Positions 7,734 to 17,171 of a DNA stretch of 33,075 nt are shown here, one piece after another; positions within the stretch are counted from its first letter, which is position 1, and every line of letters begins with the position of its first letter. This stretch comes from Syntrophaceae bacterium (GTDB taxonomy: Bacteria; Desulfobacterota; SM23-61). Under the pieces are notes generated by a model, which did not search any database, was not told the DNA's origin, and saw nothing but the letters and a program-made list of their open reading frames with translations. The stretch is from the NCBI GenBank assembly GCA_013388675.1, contig JACAEW010000117.1, positions 1-33,075 of the forward strand, read 5' to 3'. Position numbers and translations under genes: made by a program.

Positions 7734-8390
7734 TCAATTAAAAAGCCTTTTCACCTCTTCTGATGTCAGAATGGCTTCGACCAATTTGTCGGCGGCATCA
7801 ATGATCGCGGCGGTTGCAGGTTTGGCCGGGTTGGTGCCGAGTTCCTCCATTGTCCGGGTATAGGACCCCGGGACCTCCCCTGTTCCGGTGATGGGTATCG
7901 CCCAGACCATTTTTCCGTCCGCGTCGTAAACCAGGATTTTATATTGAATCTTCATGGACCAAGGCTGAACGACGATCGCCGGAACCTTGAAATCCACCCC
8001 TTCGATCTTCGGTTCCACCACCGCCCGGAGGGGAACGGGTTGGACTTTGGTGAAGGGAGGCTTTTGGTCCACAACCACCACTTTTTCAAAGACCTGGCTC
8101 AAACCCACTTCAAAAATGCCGGCGCTTTCGCTCCCCAGGTTCCAGAAATCGTAGGTCGTCCCCAACGTCTTGGTGGAATCCGTGTAGCGGTAATTCTTAA
8201 ACTCGTCGCTCAAATACAGACCGATGTTCACCGGCATTTTATCCGGATACGTCTTATCAATTAAGGTAGGGGTAACCGTCACCCGGACGTTCATGGAAGG
8301 GCCCAGGCATCCGGAAAGGAAAAAGGTCAAGGTTGAGGCCAAAGCTACGGCTGCAAATAATATGGTTGTCTGTTTTTTTCTCATTTTCAT
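7734..8390 (-). CDS. Lipoprotein of unknown function
   Basis: The 218-residue product starts with a classical lipoprotein signal. Positive residues (MKMRKK) precede a hydrophobic stretch and the lipobox LSGC, giving a lipidated Cys28. The residue after it is Leu, so outer-membrane sorting is likely. The mature part begins with beta-rich sequence (NVRVTVTP) and contains VVEPKIEGVDFKVPAI and KIQYKILVYDADGKMVW, consistent with a small beta-sandwich domain. I recognise no named family. An upstream in-frame start at 8423 is possible, but the signal peptide begins properly at 8390. It follows the toxin-antitoxin pair on the same strand but has no evident link to it. Confidence 0.72.
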   Translation of the reverse strand: MKMRKKQTTILFAAVALASTLTFFLSGCLGPSMNVRVTVTPTLIDKTYPDKMPVNIGLYLSDEFKNYRYTDSTKTLGTTYDFWNLGSESAGIFEVGLSQVFEKVVVVDQKPPFTKVQPVPLRAVVEPKIEGVDFKVPAIVVQPWSMKIQYKILVYDADGKMVWAIPITGTGEVPGSYTRTMEELGTNPAKPATAAIIDAADKLVEAILTSEEVKRLFN

Positions 8391-8428
8391 GCCTCGTTGT
8401 TGTCCTTGAATGAAGGATGTCACCTTTT

Positions 8429-8458
8429 TGCTCTGCGTTCTCTGCGCCTCTGCGAGCG
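8429..8458. repeat. CTCTGCGTTCTCTGCGCC-type dispersed repeat
   Basis: This is a run of CTCTGCG words between the VWA gene and the lipoprotein gene. Similar words occur at 11189-11243 and 20697-20722. The element sits in otherwise gene-free DNA. Confidence 0.5.
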
Positions 8459-8481
8459 ACCATGGGTTTCGTTTCTTTCCT

Positions 8482-11175
8482 TCATGTGGTCAGTTTCCGG
8501 TAAATCTTGGGCAACTCCCTCGGCAGGGCCGCGGTCTCTTCGATGACCAGGTACCGGGAGGGGGGCATCATTTTGCGCAGGTAATCGTGCCCCGCCCGAT
8601 CCACGGTGATACAAAAGGTATGGATCTGCTTGCGGCCCGCCTCCTCTAGGGCAATCAGGGTGTCCTGGAGAGCATATTCCTTGTCGGAACGGTCTTCCCC
8701 GTAATCATAATCCTGCGGGTATCCGTCGCTGATCAGGATCAAGTTTTTGATTTTGGACTCCCGGCCGGCCATTTTTTCCGCCGCGTGGCGGATGGCGGTT
8801 CCCATGCGGGTCGAGCGCTGGGGTTTAATCTTTTCGATCCGCCCCTTCACCCGGTCCCCGTACTCCTCCTGAAAATCTTTGATGGCGTAAAACTCCACCT
8901 CTTTGCGCCCGTACCCGGAAAACCCGTAAATGGCGTATTCATCCCCGATCTCTTCCAGGGCCTCAGCCATCACCACCAGGGCTTCCTTTTCGATGTCGAT
9001 AATCTTCTTCTCTTTTTCCTGGGCCAGGATTTCGGGTTTCCGGTTTTTTCCCTCCACCCACTCATCCGTGGAGGCGCTCATATCCAGGAGAAACAGGGTG
9101 GAAAAATCCCGGTCCTTGCGGTTCTTTTCGATGTAAATCTTTTCCGAGGGGGACTGGCCGGCTTTGCGGTCCACGGAGGCTTCGACGGCCGCGTTGAGGT
9201 CGATCTCTTCTCCCCGCTCCAGGTTGGGAATCTTTTTAAACCGCTCCGGCTTGAGCATCTGGAACTGCCGGCGAACCTCGGCTACGAGATCGGAATAGGA
9301 TTCCAGGGTCCGATCGACAAATTCCGTGGAGCCGGTTTCCGCATCCTTTTCCTTGAGACGGCACCACCTCACCCGGTAGTCTGCGATCTGGCAATCCCAT
9401 TCGTCGTAATAATGATGATCCTCCCCCGTTTCCTCGGCCACCTCACCCAGGATTGAACCTATCTCTTTCTTAAGCTTTTCCTTTGCCCGATGGTTGGCCT
9501 CCCGCATGCCGATCGGCTTTTTCAGTCCCTTCAAATCGGTGATAAAAAGCCCCTGAAATTCATCCCCTTCCCCTCCCGGGGATACCTCCAGTTCCATTCC
9601 GCTTTCCAGCAGGGCTTTCAGGATTTCAGGCGATAGGGGAATTCCCATTTCCATCTGGTTGAGCAGGTTTTGCACTGCCCGCAGGCGAAGCTTTTTCTGC
9701 ACCAGTTCAGGCCGCAGCTCTCCCCAATGGGGAAGCGGCGCGAGATTCTGGTAGGGCTCCTCCCCCGGGACGAGGCGGGAAGCCGGGTCTATTCCTCCCA
9801 TGGGAGAAAGCGGCAGGGTTAACGGGGGAAGTGTGTATGCCTCCCATGTGAATGCCGGCTTCAAATTGGGAATACGGCTCAACTTCCGGTACAGAAGGAC
9901 CGCGGCCCGCGCTGATTCCTTGACTCCTGCGCCCGGCCGGGGAAGAGCCATAAGGTGCGGGGTCAAATCAGCCCCCTGGGAAAGAAAAGCCAAGAATGCG
10001 GGGCTCAAGGGCTCGCCGAGAAGCTCCCAGCGGAGAAGGGATTCCAGAAAAGCCTGCTGCAGGGGAAGAGAGGAGACGGGGGGTCGGGCTCCCATGGCCA
10101 TGGGGAGGAAAAAATCCATCTCCTTCTTCAATCCCCGGTACTCCCGCTGAAGGCAGTGATCCACCCTCGCTCCTTCGAGCACATGAAAAAGGTCCCGGGC
10201 CAGTTCCTTCCGCGGGAAGAGATGAAAAAACGCCTCCAGGGAAGAAATTTCTTTTCCCTTATCCGAAATCCCCCGGAGGCAGGCTTCCATGAACTCCGGA
10301 GGGAAAAGGTCCTGGACCGCGGAGAGGCGGAAATTGAACGTCCCGAATTCCACGTAACCGGCCTGATGGACCGTCGCCAGCTTGAAGGCCAGGAAGTTCA
10401 TTTCCCGAGTAGAAAATTGCTTCGCCACGGCGGGCAAAAAAATGGTTTCCCCATCGGTACAGGGAAAGGGCCCGGCCGAATTTTGAATTCCGTTCTTGGT
10501 TTCCTGAAGGGGACGCAGGCCCAGGCTCCGGCCGGTGAGAGCTTGGGCGAAGAGCTTCATGAAGCGGGAGACTTCTTCCAGGGATACGGAAGACGGTTCC
10601 TCTGCTGCCCGGCTCTGGGATCGCCTGGATTCCAGGCTGAAATAAGCCAGGGCCGCGGGAATGCTTTGGGGGATGAGGGACCGTCCTTCTTCGAACCAGG
10701 GGGAGAAGCGGTCCCTTGAAACTTCCTTACTGATCTTGGAAAGGTTCAGAAAGAATTTGTAGGAAATCGAAGGAGCCAGGCGGGCCAGGTCCAACCCTCG
10801 AGAAAGAAGATAGGGGGTTTCTTCCTCGGGGAGGAAAGCCAGGGTCTCTTGGCTCCTTTCCAGGAAATCGATGAGTGTTTCGCGGGAATGGTCAGCGAAG
10901 ATTATGGCCCACTGGATCAGGAATGGCCGAATGGCCGGGGAATGAGACCCGATTTTCTTGGGCCCGAGGCGGAGGAAGGCCACCGCCAGCTTGCTGGACC
11001 TTTCGGCCACCCGCCATCCGATCCTTAAGAGTTCTTCCCTCTCCTTTTTGTCCAGGACAGGAAGAGCCTCCATGGCGTCCGCCAGGGCATCCTCGATCCG
11101 ATCCAGGTCCCAGCGGCTCCGCCGCCTCAGCTCCCGGGCAAATTCATTCCAAAGCTTTATTTCTTTATCTTCCAT
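8482..11175 (-). CDS. VWA-domain protein of the NorD/CbbO type
   Basis: This 897-residue protein ends in a von Willebrand factor A domain (about residues 690-890). Its metal-ion-dependent adhesion site is intact: DMSAS at about 697, a threonine in RSTRMGTAI, and the aspartate of ISDGYPQ near 812. The long N-terminal part is helical, with acidic and KEKK-rich linkers. NorD and CbbO proteins act with a MoxR-family AAA+ ATPase as metal-cofactor insertion or activation chaperones, for example for NO reductase or Rubisco. The MoxR partner is encoded immediately upstream on the same strand. No Rubisco or nor genes are nearby, so the client is unknown. The ATG at 11175 was preferred over a TTG eight codons earlier; neither has a good ribosome site. 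Confidence 0.8.
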   Translation of the reverse strand: MEDKEIKLWNEFARELRRRSRWDLDRIEDALADAMEALPVLDKKEREELLRIGWRVAERSSKLAVAFLRLGPKKIGSHSPAIRPFLIQWAIIFADHSRETLIDFLERSQETLAFLPEEETPYLLSRGLDLARLAPSISYKFFLNLSKISKEVSRDRFSPWFEEGRSLIPQSIPAALAYFSLESRRSQSRAAEEPSSVSLEEVSRFMKLFAQALTGRSLGLRPLQETKNGIQNSAGPFPCTDGETIFLPAVAKQFSTREMNFLAFKLATVHQAGYVEFGTFNFRLSAVQDLFPPEFMEACLRGISDKGKEISSLEAFFHLFPRKELARDLFHVLEGARVDHCLQREYRGLKKEMDFFLPMAMGARPPVSSLPLQQAFLESLLRWELLGEPLSPAFLAFLSQGADLTPHLMALPRPGAGVKESARAAVLLYRKLSRIPNLKPAFTWEAYTLPPLTLPLSPMGGIDPASRLVPGEEPYQNLAPLPHWGELRPELVQKKLRLRAVQNLLNQMEMGIPLSPEILKALLESGMELEVSPGGEGDEFQGLFITDLKGLKKPIGMREANHRAKEKLKKEIGSILGEVAEETGEDHHYYDEWDCQIADYRVRWCRLKEKDAETGSTEFVDRTLESYSDLVAEVRRQFQMLKPERFKKIPNLERGEEIDLNAAVEASVDRKAGQSPSEKIYIEKNRKDRDFSTLFLLDMSASTDEWVEGKNRKPEILAQEKEKKIIDIEKEALVVMAEALEEIGDEYAIYGFSGYGRKEVEFYAIKDFQEEYGDRVKGRIEKIKPQRSTRMGTAIRHAAEKMAGRESKIKNLILISDGYPQDYDYGEDRSDKEYALQDTLIALEEAGRKQIHTFCITVDRAGHDYLRKMMPPSRYLVIEETAALPRELPKIYRKLTT

Positions 11176-11188
11176 ATAGGTAGGACGT

Positions 11189-11243
11189 TTTTGCCACAAA
11201 GGACGACGCAGCGTGGCTTTGCCGCGCTGTGATCTCTGTGGCT
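11189..11243. repeat. Dispersed CACAAAGGACGACGCAG / TGATCTCTGTGGC repeat
   Basis: This lies between the MoxR and VWA genes. It reads as a degenerate version of the CTCTGCG family, with short complementary pieces (GCAGCGTGGC, GCCGCGCTGTG). It appears to have been inserted between two functionally paired genes. Confidence 0.4.
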
Positions 11244-11253
11244 AATGGGTCTT

Positions 11254-12090
11254 TTACGGGAATATGGCGCGGATGACTTCCACGATCCCTTTTTCCACAT
11301 CCAAGTCATCGGTTACCGCCTGGGCCACGGCCACTTCGCAGGCTCTCCGCGGGGCCACTCCCTGGACCATGAGCTGTCCGGCGTAGATCAGGAGGCGGGT
11401 GGAAACTCCTTCCTCCAGCCCATGTTCTTTGAGGTTCCGGACTTTCTCCGCCAATTTGGCCAGGGAAGCGGCGGATTCGAAGTTCACCCCGCTTTCATGG
11501 GCGATGATCTTCGCCTCCACGTCAGCGGGCGGATAATCGAAATCGATGGCTACGAAACGCTGGCGGGTGCTGTGTTTCAGGTTCTTCAGGACGCTCTGGT
11601 AGCCGGGATTGTAAGAAATCACGAGGAGAAAATTCTCATGGGCTTCCAGAATCTGCCCTCGCTTTTCCACCGGAAGGATTCGCCGGTGATCGGCCAGGGG
11701 ATGGATGAGCACCGTGGTATCTTTGCGGGCTTCCACGATTTCATCCAGATAACAGATGGCCCCGTTCTTTACCGCCCGGGCCAGCGGCCCGTCGACCCAG
11801 ATAGTTTCTTCCCCCTTTAAGAGGTATCTTCCCACCAGGTCGGACCCGGTCAGGTCCTCGTGGCAGGCCACGGTAATTAAAGGAAGTTCGGTCCCCATTT
11901 CCTTGCCCAGCCGGTAGGTCATGTACTCCACAAACCGCGTCTTCCCGCATCCCGTCGGCCCCTTGAGCAATACCGGAAGGCGGGCCTTGTAGGCCGAAGT
12001 GAAGATATTCTCTTCATCGCGGATGGGGAGGTAATAAGGCTCCTCCTGCATGAAATATTCTTCAAAAGGCTTTTCCAATTTTTTCTGCAT
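11254..12090 (-). CDS. MoxR-family AAA+ ATPase (CbbQ/NirQ/NorQ type)
   Basis: The 278-residue AAA+ protein has Walker A GPTGCGKT (44-51), Walker B AICYLDE (111-117) and a sensor-1 asparagine in [10 protein letters not shown] (N161). Arginines at STRQRFV (176-178) could serve as fingers. The C-terminal region fits the CbbQ C-terminal helical domain. These ATPases form hexamers that remodel or activate metalloenzymes together with a VWA partner such as CbbO or NorD, which is encoded directly downstream. The start ATG lacks a clear Shine-Dalgarno sequence, but the N-terminus [15 protein letters not shown] is typical of the family. Confidence 0.88.
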   Translation of the reverse strand: MQKKLEKPFEEYFMQEEPYYLPIRDEENIFTSAYKARLPVLLKGPTGCGKTRFVEYMTYRLGKEMGTELPLITVACHEDLTGSDLVGRYLLKGEETIWVDGPLARAVKNGAICYLDEIVEARKDTTVLIHPLADHRRILPVEKRGQILEAHENFLLVISYNPGYQSVLKNLKHSTRQRFVAIDFDYPPADVEAKIIAHESGVNFESAASLAKLAEKVRNLKEHGLEEGVSTRLLIYAGQLMVQGVAPRRACEVAVAQAVTDDLDVEKGIVEVIRAIFP

Positions 12091-12138
12091 GAGTTCAGCT
12101 TAGCAAATCCAAGGAAAAAATGGCAAGGGAATTGACGG

Positions 12139-12183
12139 TTGCGGATTGCGGATTGTAAGCACAAGATGGGGGCGTGCGGATTG
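12139..12183. repeat. Dispersed TTGCGGATTGCGGATTG repeat, copy 3
   Basis: Two tandem GCGGATT words plus a third after a short gap lie in the divergent region between the MoxR gene and the RidA-family gene. Confidence 0.65.
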
Positions 12184-12259
12184 CTGGGTGACCTCCCCTT
12201 TTGATTGATTTGTCGGTCATATTTTGCTATGGAAAGAAAAACCTGTGGAGGAAAAAGGA

Positions 12260-12652
12260 ATGAAAAAAGAAGTCATTGTTTCGGAAAAATTGAGCAAGCC
12301 CCTGGGGATTTATTCTCAGGCGGTGAAAGCGGAGGGCAGCCGGCTGCTTTTCATTTCCGGGATGACCGCCAGGGACAAAAACGGGAAGATCGTGGGGAAA
12401 GGAGACATGAAAGCCCAGACCCGCCAGGTGCTGGAGAATATCAAGGCGGTTTTGGATCAGGCCGGGGCAACCTTCGATCAGATTGTCAAAGTGACCGTCT
12501 TTGTCACGGATATGGGCCGCTTCCAGGAAATCCACGAGGTTCGGGCCCAGTATTTCAAGAAGGATTATCCCGCCAGCACCATGGTCCAGGTAAGCGGTCT
12601 GGTGTCTCCGGAGATGCTGATTGAAATTGAAGCGGTAGCGGTTCTGGATTGA
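12260..12652 (+). CDS. RidA/YjgF family protein
   Basis: The 130-residue protein has the family pattern: an N-terminal IYSQAVKAEGSRLLFISGM, the central TRQVLENIKAVLDQAGATFD and C-terminal IEIEAVAVLD. RidA proteins form trimers with active sites between subunits. The best known members hydrolyse reactive enamines and imines produced by PLP enzymes. Here the segment equivalent to PARS, carrying the arginine essential in true RidA, reads PASTMVQV, so that arginine is missing. It probably belongs to another Rid subfamily whose activity is not established. The ATG follows GGAGGAAAAAGGA. An earlier in-frame ATG at 12224 lacks such a site. Confidence 0.85.
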   Translation: MKKEVIVSEKLSKPLGIYSQAVKAEGSRLLFISGMTARDKNGKIVGKGDMKAQTRQVLENIKAVLDQAGATFDQIVKVTVFVTDMGRFQEIHEVRAQYFKKDYPASTMVQVSGLVSPEMLIEIEAVAVLD

Positions 12653-12789
12653 GGGAGGATATCGGCAAGAGAAAAAAAGGGGTCGCCCCACAGGATTTCT
12701 CGGACTGGGAGCGATAGGGGAAAGGCGCTCTGCGGTACGTTCGTTAAGCGCACCCTTCATTCGATGAAGAGCGGCCGGGCAGTCCCCTT

Positions 12790-15700
12790 TCACCCGAAAA
12801 CCGCCAGCTCTTGGCTGGCCTTCTTAAAATATCCGTCGGCTGCGCAGCGCCGGAATAACTCCGCGGCCAGAAGCAGGTCGTCCTTGGCTCTGACCGGGTC
12901 TCCCATCCGTTTCCAGATGCGGGCGGAAAGAAGATAATCCTTCCCCAGGAGAAGCTGCATCCCGTGCATCCGGTCCAGTTCGATAGCCCTGTCCGCCCAC
13001 TGCCGGGCCTGCGGAAGCAGCTGTTCGCTCAGATGGAACAAAATCTCAGCCGTATATTGGGCGATCCACCCGCTAAAACCCTTATTCTTATTCTGACTGA
13101 AAGATTTCAGGACATCCTTCAAGCTGATTCCCGAATCTCCCTGCAGGACTTTCGCGCGGGCCACGGCCACCCGGATCAGGTTCAACCAGGAAGGCCCGAA
13201 CCTTTTCTTTTCCAGGAAGGAAGAAGCCCTCTGGTACGATTCAATGGACTTTTCGAACCTTCCCAGGTCGAAATACATGTCCCCCAAAAAGGCCGAGGCC
13301 CAGGAGCCCCAGGTGAAATGGGAGGTATTCTCGCAAAGACCGACCCCTCGGAGGAGATGATCCTCCGCTTCTTCCCAAAAACCCCGGTAGTAGCATGCCG
13401 TCCCATAGCAGGAATGGGCCATCCCTTTGATGTAAATATCCCCGCTCGCCTCGGCGATGTCCAGGGCCTCACGGCTGATCTGATGGGCCTCTTCCATTTT
13501 TCCCTGGAAGAGAAAATTCACGCCCGTATTGATTTTGGCGGAGGAGATCCCCATGGCGCTCTTCGCCGCCAGGCTTAGGTCCAGGGATTTCTGGAAGTAG
13601 TCCAGGCTCTTCTGAAAATCGCAGTTCCAGGACAAGGCGGTTCCCAGGATATAGCAGACGTTCCAAAGGGAAAAATAATCCTTGGCCTCCTCGGAGAACT
13701 CCAAAGCCTGAATCATATATTCCATTCCTTGCACGTGGTCTTCCTCGACAAAGAGCAAGTAGGAGCCGATGGCGGTATAGATGGATGGAAGCCCCCGCCG
13801 GTAGTTGATCCGCAGGGCCAGGTCGGCGATGGGAGATACGACTTCATAGGCTTCCACGTGATCGTTCAGGTTCATGCAATAGTTCGCCAGGGCCACTCGG
13901 GCGTCTATAATTCTCTTCTGCACAGCCGGGCTGTCGGGCATCTTTTCCAGGCAGAACAGCTCCTTGTAGGTGTAGGAGATGGCATCCCCGTAAGCCGACC
14001 TCTTTCTCGCCTTTTTTCCGGCCAGCCGGGAGAATTCCGCCCCTTTCTCGAAATTTTCACTCTTGATGAAATGCTCCGCCAGAACATCGGTGTGCTCGCC
14101 AAGGTTGTTCCGATACAGACGCTCCATCACTTCCCCGATCTTTTCATGGAGCTGCTTTTTCCTCCGGGTCAGGAGGGAATCGTACACCACCTCCCGGGTC
14201 AGGGCGTGCTTAAAAATATAGGTGGACCGGGGATAGATATCCCTCTCATAGAGAAGCTCCGCATTTTTCAGGATGGATAGCCTGGAGAGGAGCTCCGGCT
14301 CGGGTAGGCCGGAAGCCTGTTTGATCAACTCATGGCTGAAGGCGCGATCGATGACCGATGCGGTCTGGAGAAGTTCCCGGGCCCCTTCGGGAAGCGAATC
14401 CACCCGGGCCATGATGACCTCCTGGATCGTCGAGGGAATGTCCAGGGCCTCGACGTTGCGGGCCAGTTGATAGTGGTGGTTTTGTTTCACCATAATCTTC
14501 AAGTCCCGGAGGGATCGCAGGAACTCTTCGATGAACAAAGGGACTCCTTCGGTTTTCTCCAGGATCAGCTCCTCCAGATCGGGACTCAGAACCCGCGTTT
14601 CCAGCAGGTGGGTTACCATGGTCAGGGTCTCCCGGTTGGAGAGACGGTTCAGGGTGATCTGGCTGTGGTAGGATTTGGAGTTCCAACTGGGAATAAATTC
14701 CGGACGGTAGGTAAATAAGGCCAGGATTCTCCCCCCGGGGATCATCTCCAGGAAGGAAAGGAGGGTCTCCTCCGAGCTTTTGTCCATCCAGTGAAGGTCT
14801 TCAAAGATCAGGATCAGGGGCCGCGTGGCCGCTATCTTGAGGAGGATCCGCTTGAACGCCTCCATGATCCGGTCTTTCCTGGCATCCGGGCTGATTAGGA
14901 GCTTTTCGATTCCGCTCTCCTTCACGGAAAGGAGTTCCAGGAGAAAAGGCAAGTAGAGGCCTTCTTCGATCTCCAGTCTTTTCTGGCCGGCGATGACCTT
15001 TCTCTTGATCTCCGGCTCTTCCTCCCCCTCCTGGATATCGAAAGCCCTTTTGAGGATCTCAATGAAAGGATGGTAAGCCATGCCCCGCCCGTAAGAGAGA
15101 CATCTTCCTTCCAAGATCCATCCCTCTTCTTCGGCCACCGACTTCCGAAATTCATACAGCAGGCGGGACTTTCCCATCCCGGCCTCCGCCACAATGGAAA
15201 AAACCTGTCCTCGCCCTTCTTTGGCCCTCCAAAAGCCATCCTTGAGAAGTTCGAGCTCCCGCTCCCGACCCACGAAGGAGGTCAACCCTTTCCCGGCACT
15301 CACCTCGAACCGCGTTTTGCTGGAGCTGGGGGCGATGACTCGGTAGGTCTTGACCGGTTTTTCCTTTCCTTTCACCCTTCTTTCACCGGCAAACTCGAAC
15401 CAGAAGAGACCTTCGGTGAGACGGTAGGTCTCTTCGCTTACCAGGATGGTTCCCGGTTCGGCCATCCCCTCCATGCGCGAGGCCAGATTCACCGTATCCC
15501 CCACCGCGCTGAATTCGACCCGGAGGTCACTTCCCAGACTCCCTACCACCACCAGGCCCGTATGAATTCCGATGCGCATCTGGACCGGCGGAATTCCCCT
15601 TTCCTGCTTTTGGCGCTCGCTGAATCGGTTCAGTTCTCGCGAGATGGCCAGGGCCGAGCGTAGGGCCCTTTGGGGCGCATCCTCCAGGGCGATGGGAGCC

Positions 15701-16185
15701 CCAAACAAAGCCATGATCCCATCCCCGGTCATTTTGTTCACGGTCCCTCCATAGGCATGAACCTGGTGGATGAGGACCCCAAAAACCTGATCCATGAGGG
15801 AATATACTTCCTCATGGCCAATCCTTTCCGAGAGGGAGGTGAAACCCACGATGTCGCAGAAGAGGACGGTGACTTGCTTCCTTTCTCCTTCGATTCGATT
15901 TTTCTGCGCCAGGATTTTTTCTGTTAATCCTTGAGGAAGATATTTCTGAATCTTGGCCAATTTTTCATCCCAGGTGAGATTTGAATGGCGGAAATCCTCC
16001 GAGGGCTGGGCGGGCGGGGGAAAAAGGATTTGACCGCATTCCCCGCAAAATTTATCGCCCGGCTGGTTTTCAGACCCGCATTGGGGGCATCGGGGGTGGA
16101 GTTTTCCCCCGCATTCCCGGCAGAACCGGCGATTTTTTTGATTCTCGGCCCGACATCGGGGACATACAACATGATGGGTTTTCAT
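12790..16185 (-). CDS. Zinc-ribbon / class III cyclase / AAA ATPase / TPR signalling protein
   Basis: This is a multidomain protein of about 1131 residues. Two zinc ribbons come first (C8, C11, C22, C25; C33, C36, C47, C50). A class III adenylate/guanylate cyclase domain follows, with both metal aspartates (D111 in FCDIVGFT, D155 in MTGDG) and the transition-state Asn/Arg pair (NLASR, about 233-237), so it looks catalytically competent. Next is a STAND-type ATPase with Walker A AEAGMGKS (333-340) and Walker B LILIFEDLHW. The last 450 residues are TPR-like helical repeats. Such proteins are thought to couple ligand or partner sensing through the TPRs to cyclic-nucleotide output. No membrane segment is seen, so it is cytosolic. 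The ATG at 16185 was preferred because the zinc ribbon begins there; upstream ATG 16209 and TTG 16290 are also in frame. Confidence 0.88.
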   Translation of the reverse strand: MKTHHVVCPRCRAENQKNRRFCRECGGKLHPRCPQCGSENQPGDKFCGECGQILFPPPAQPSEDFRHSNLTWDEKLAKIQKYLPQGLTEKILAQKNRIEGERKQVTVLFCDIVGFTSLSERIGHEEVYSLMDQVFGVLIHQVHAYGGTVNKMTGDGIMALFGAPIALEDAPQRALRSALAISRELNRFSERQKQERGIPPVQMRIGIHTGLVVVGSLGSDLRVEFSAVGDTVNLASRMEGMAEPGTILVSEETYRLTEGLFWFEFAGERRVKGKEKPVKTYRVIAPSSSKTRFEVSAGKGLTSFVGRERELELLKDGFWRAKEGRGQVFSIVAEAGMGKSRLLYEFRKSVAEEEGWILEGRCLSYGRGMAYHPFIEILKRAFDIQEGEEEPEIKRKVIAGQKRLEIEEGLYLPFLLELLSVKESGIEKLLISPDARKDRIMEAFKRILLKIAATRPLILIFEDLHWMDKSSEETLLSFLEMIPGGRILALFTYRPEFIPSWNSKSYHSQITLNRLSNRETLTMVTHLLETRVLSPDLEELILEKTEGVPLFIEEFLRSLRDLKIMVKQNHHYQLARNVEALDIPSTIQEVIMARVDSLPEGARELLQTASVIDRAFSHELIKQASGLPEPELLSRLSILKNAELLYERDIYPRSTYIFKHALTREVVYDSLLTRRKKQLHEKIGEVMERLYRNNLGEHTDVLAEHFIKSENFEKGAEFSRLAGKKARKRSAYGDAISYTYKELFCLEKMPDSPAVQKRIIDARVALANYCMNLNDHVEAYEVVSPIADLALRINYRRGLPSIYTAIGSYLLFVEEDHVQGMEYMIQALEFSEEAKDYFSLWNVCYILGTALSWNCDFQKSLDYFQKSLDLSLAAKSAMGISSAKINTGVNFLFQGKMEEAHQISREALDIAEASGDIYIKGMAHSCYGTACYYRGFWEEAEDHLLRGVGLCENTSHFTWGSWASAFLGDMYFDLGRFEKSIESYQRASSFLEKKRFGPSWLNLIRVAVARAKVLQGDSGISLKDVLKSFSQNKNKGFSGWIAQYTAEILFHLSEQLLPQARQWADRAIELDRMHGMQLLLGKDYLLSARIWKRMGDPVRAKDDLLLAAELFRRCAADGYFKKASQELAVFG

Positions 16186-16593
16186 AAACGAGTCAATCCC
16201 TTTTTCCATAAAGCCGAAAGAATCCTTCGGCCCCAGAAGCCTTTTTAGCAAATCCAGTGCCAAAGGGAATAGGCTCTTTAACTCCTTCAAACGGTTAGAA
16301 ATTTTCCCACTCGGGGAGGAAGCTTTTCATCCCGCGGGAAAGGATTTTTCCCTTATATCCCCATATTTTTCATGGCTAAACTTCCGGATATTGCCCCTGG
16401 GACAGAAGCCAACGCAGATGGGGACGGGCCCCCAGGGAGTTTTGATAAACCCTAAAAAGAATGAACAAATTGACAGGCGGATGGGTTGCGATTAACATTG
16501 AATATAATTCCCTTTTCTTCGCCCTCCTTCCGGCATCCTCCTGATTCGGGCCAAGGCGGGTAAAGCAGATTCCAGGGGGGGAACTCTACGAAC
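16186..16593. other. Intergenic region between divergent genes
   Basis: This region holds the possible alternative starts of the cyclase gene near 16209 and 16290 and the predicted plus-strand promoter below. No gene or repeat family is otherwise evident. Confidence 0.5.
16470..16498 (+). promoter_or_regulatory. Predicted sigma70 promoter upstream of the Lin0512-family gene
   Basis: A consensus TTGACA (16470-16475) and TAACAT (16493-16498) are separated by 17 bases. A perfect TATAAT also occurs at 16503-16508 but lies too far from TTGACA to pair with it. Transcription could run on into the redox cluster. Confidence 0.45.
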
Positions 16594-16947
16594 ATGAAAA
16601 GGTTTGTGATTGAAGTGGGAATGGGTGTGGACCAGCACGGCCAAGACAATACCCGGGCCGCGGAAAAGGCCGTTCAAGACGCCATACACCGGAGCTGCCT
16701 GTGCGGGCTGCGGGAGGTGGCAGGGATCAAAAGCCCGAATGAAATGCTAGTCGAAGTTTTGATCGGCTGCCCGTCCCCGGAAACGGTGGATCCAGAGCGA
16801 GTCTTAAAGGTCCTGCCCCTCGGCCAGAAGAAGATTGAAGTCCGCAAGGGTGGGCTTTCCGGCAAGACTTTGTTCCAACCCGAGCTGGGGGACAAGACCG
16901 ACGAGATGGTCGTGGCGAATGCGATCCTTACGGTGTATGTACCGTAA
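16594..16947 (+). CDS. Lin0512-family conserved protein
   Basis: The 117-residue protein matches my recollection of the Lin0512 family. It starts with KRFVIEVGMGVDQHGQDNT, has AAEKAVQDAIHRS, and an acidic DEMLVEV-like core (NEMLVEVLIGCP). The function of that family is not established, though small size and the GMG-x-D-x-HGQD motif suggest a ligand-binding role. It lies about 225 bp upstream of the CooF-like gene on the same strand, so it may belong to that transcription unit. The intervening repeats and the absence of a good ribosome site leave this open. Confidence 0.75.
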   Translation: MKRFVIEVGMGVDQHGQDNTRAAEKAVQDAIHRSCLCGLREVAGIKSPNEMLVEVLIGCPSPETVDPERVLKVLPLGQKKIEVRKGGLSGKTLFQPELGDKTDEMVVANAILTVYVP

Positions 16948-16951
16948 CTCC

Positions 16952-17040
16952 ATTGCGGATTGCGGATTGCAGATTTCGGATTGAAGAATACTCCCCATCA
17001 AGAAAGAGAAATACGGAATGGGAATGGGGAATGAGGAGTG
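16952..17040. repeat. Dispersed ATTGCGGATTGCGGATTG repeat, copy 4
   Basis: At least three GCGGATT/TTCGGATT words occur at 16952-16984. A related GGAATGGGAATGGGGAATGAG run follows at 17012-17040, in the gap before the CooF-like gene. Confidence 0.65.
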
Positions 17041-17171
17041 AACCCAGTTCCCGCTTGCCCGTTGCCTGTTTCTGTTTTTAACAGGGAACGGGGAACCGGA
17101 AAGCCTTCGTTCTTCGGCCTTATCAACTTGCGGCACTTGAGCGCACGTAAGGCAATTGAGGCACTTTTCTT

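Noticed and set aside
12672-12700. GGGGCGACCCC followed by seven Ts on the minus strand, terminator-like
   Set aside because: The stem has only four pairs, and it lies downstream of ridA on the wrong strand, with no minus-strand gene ending just before it.
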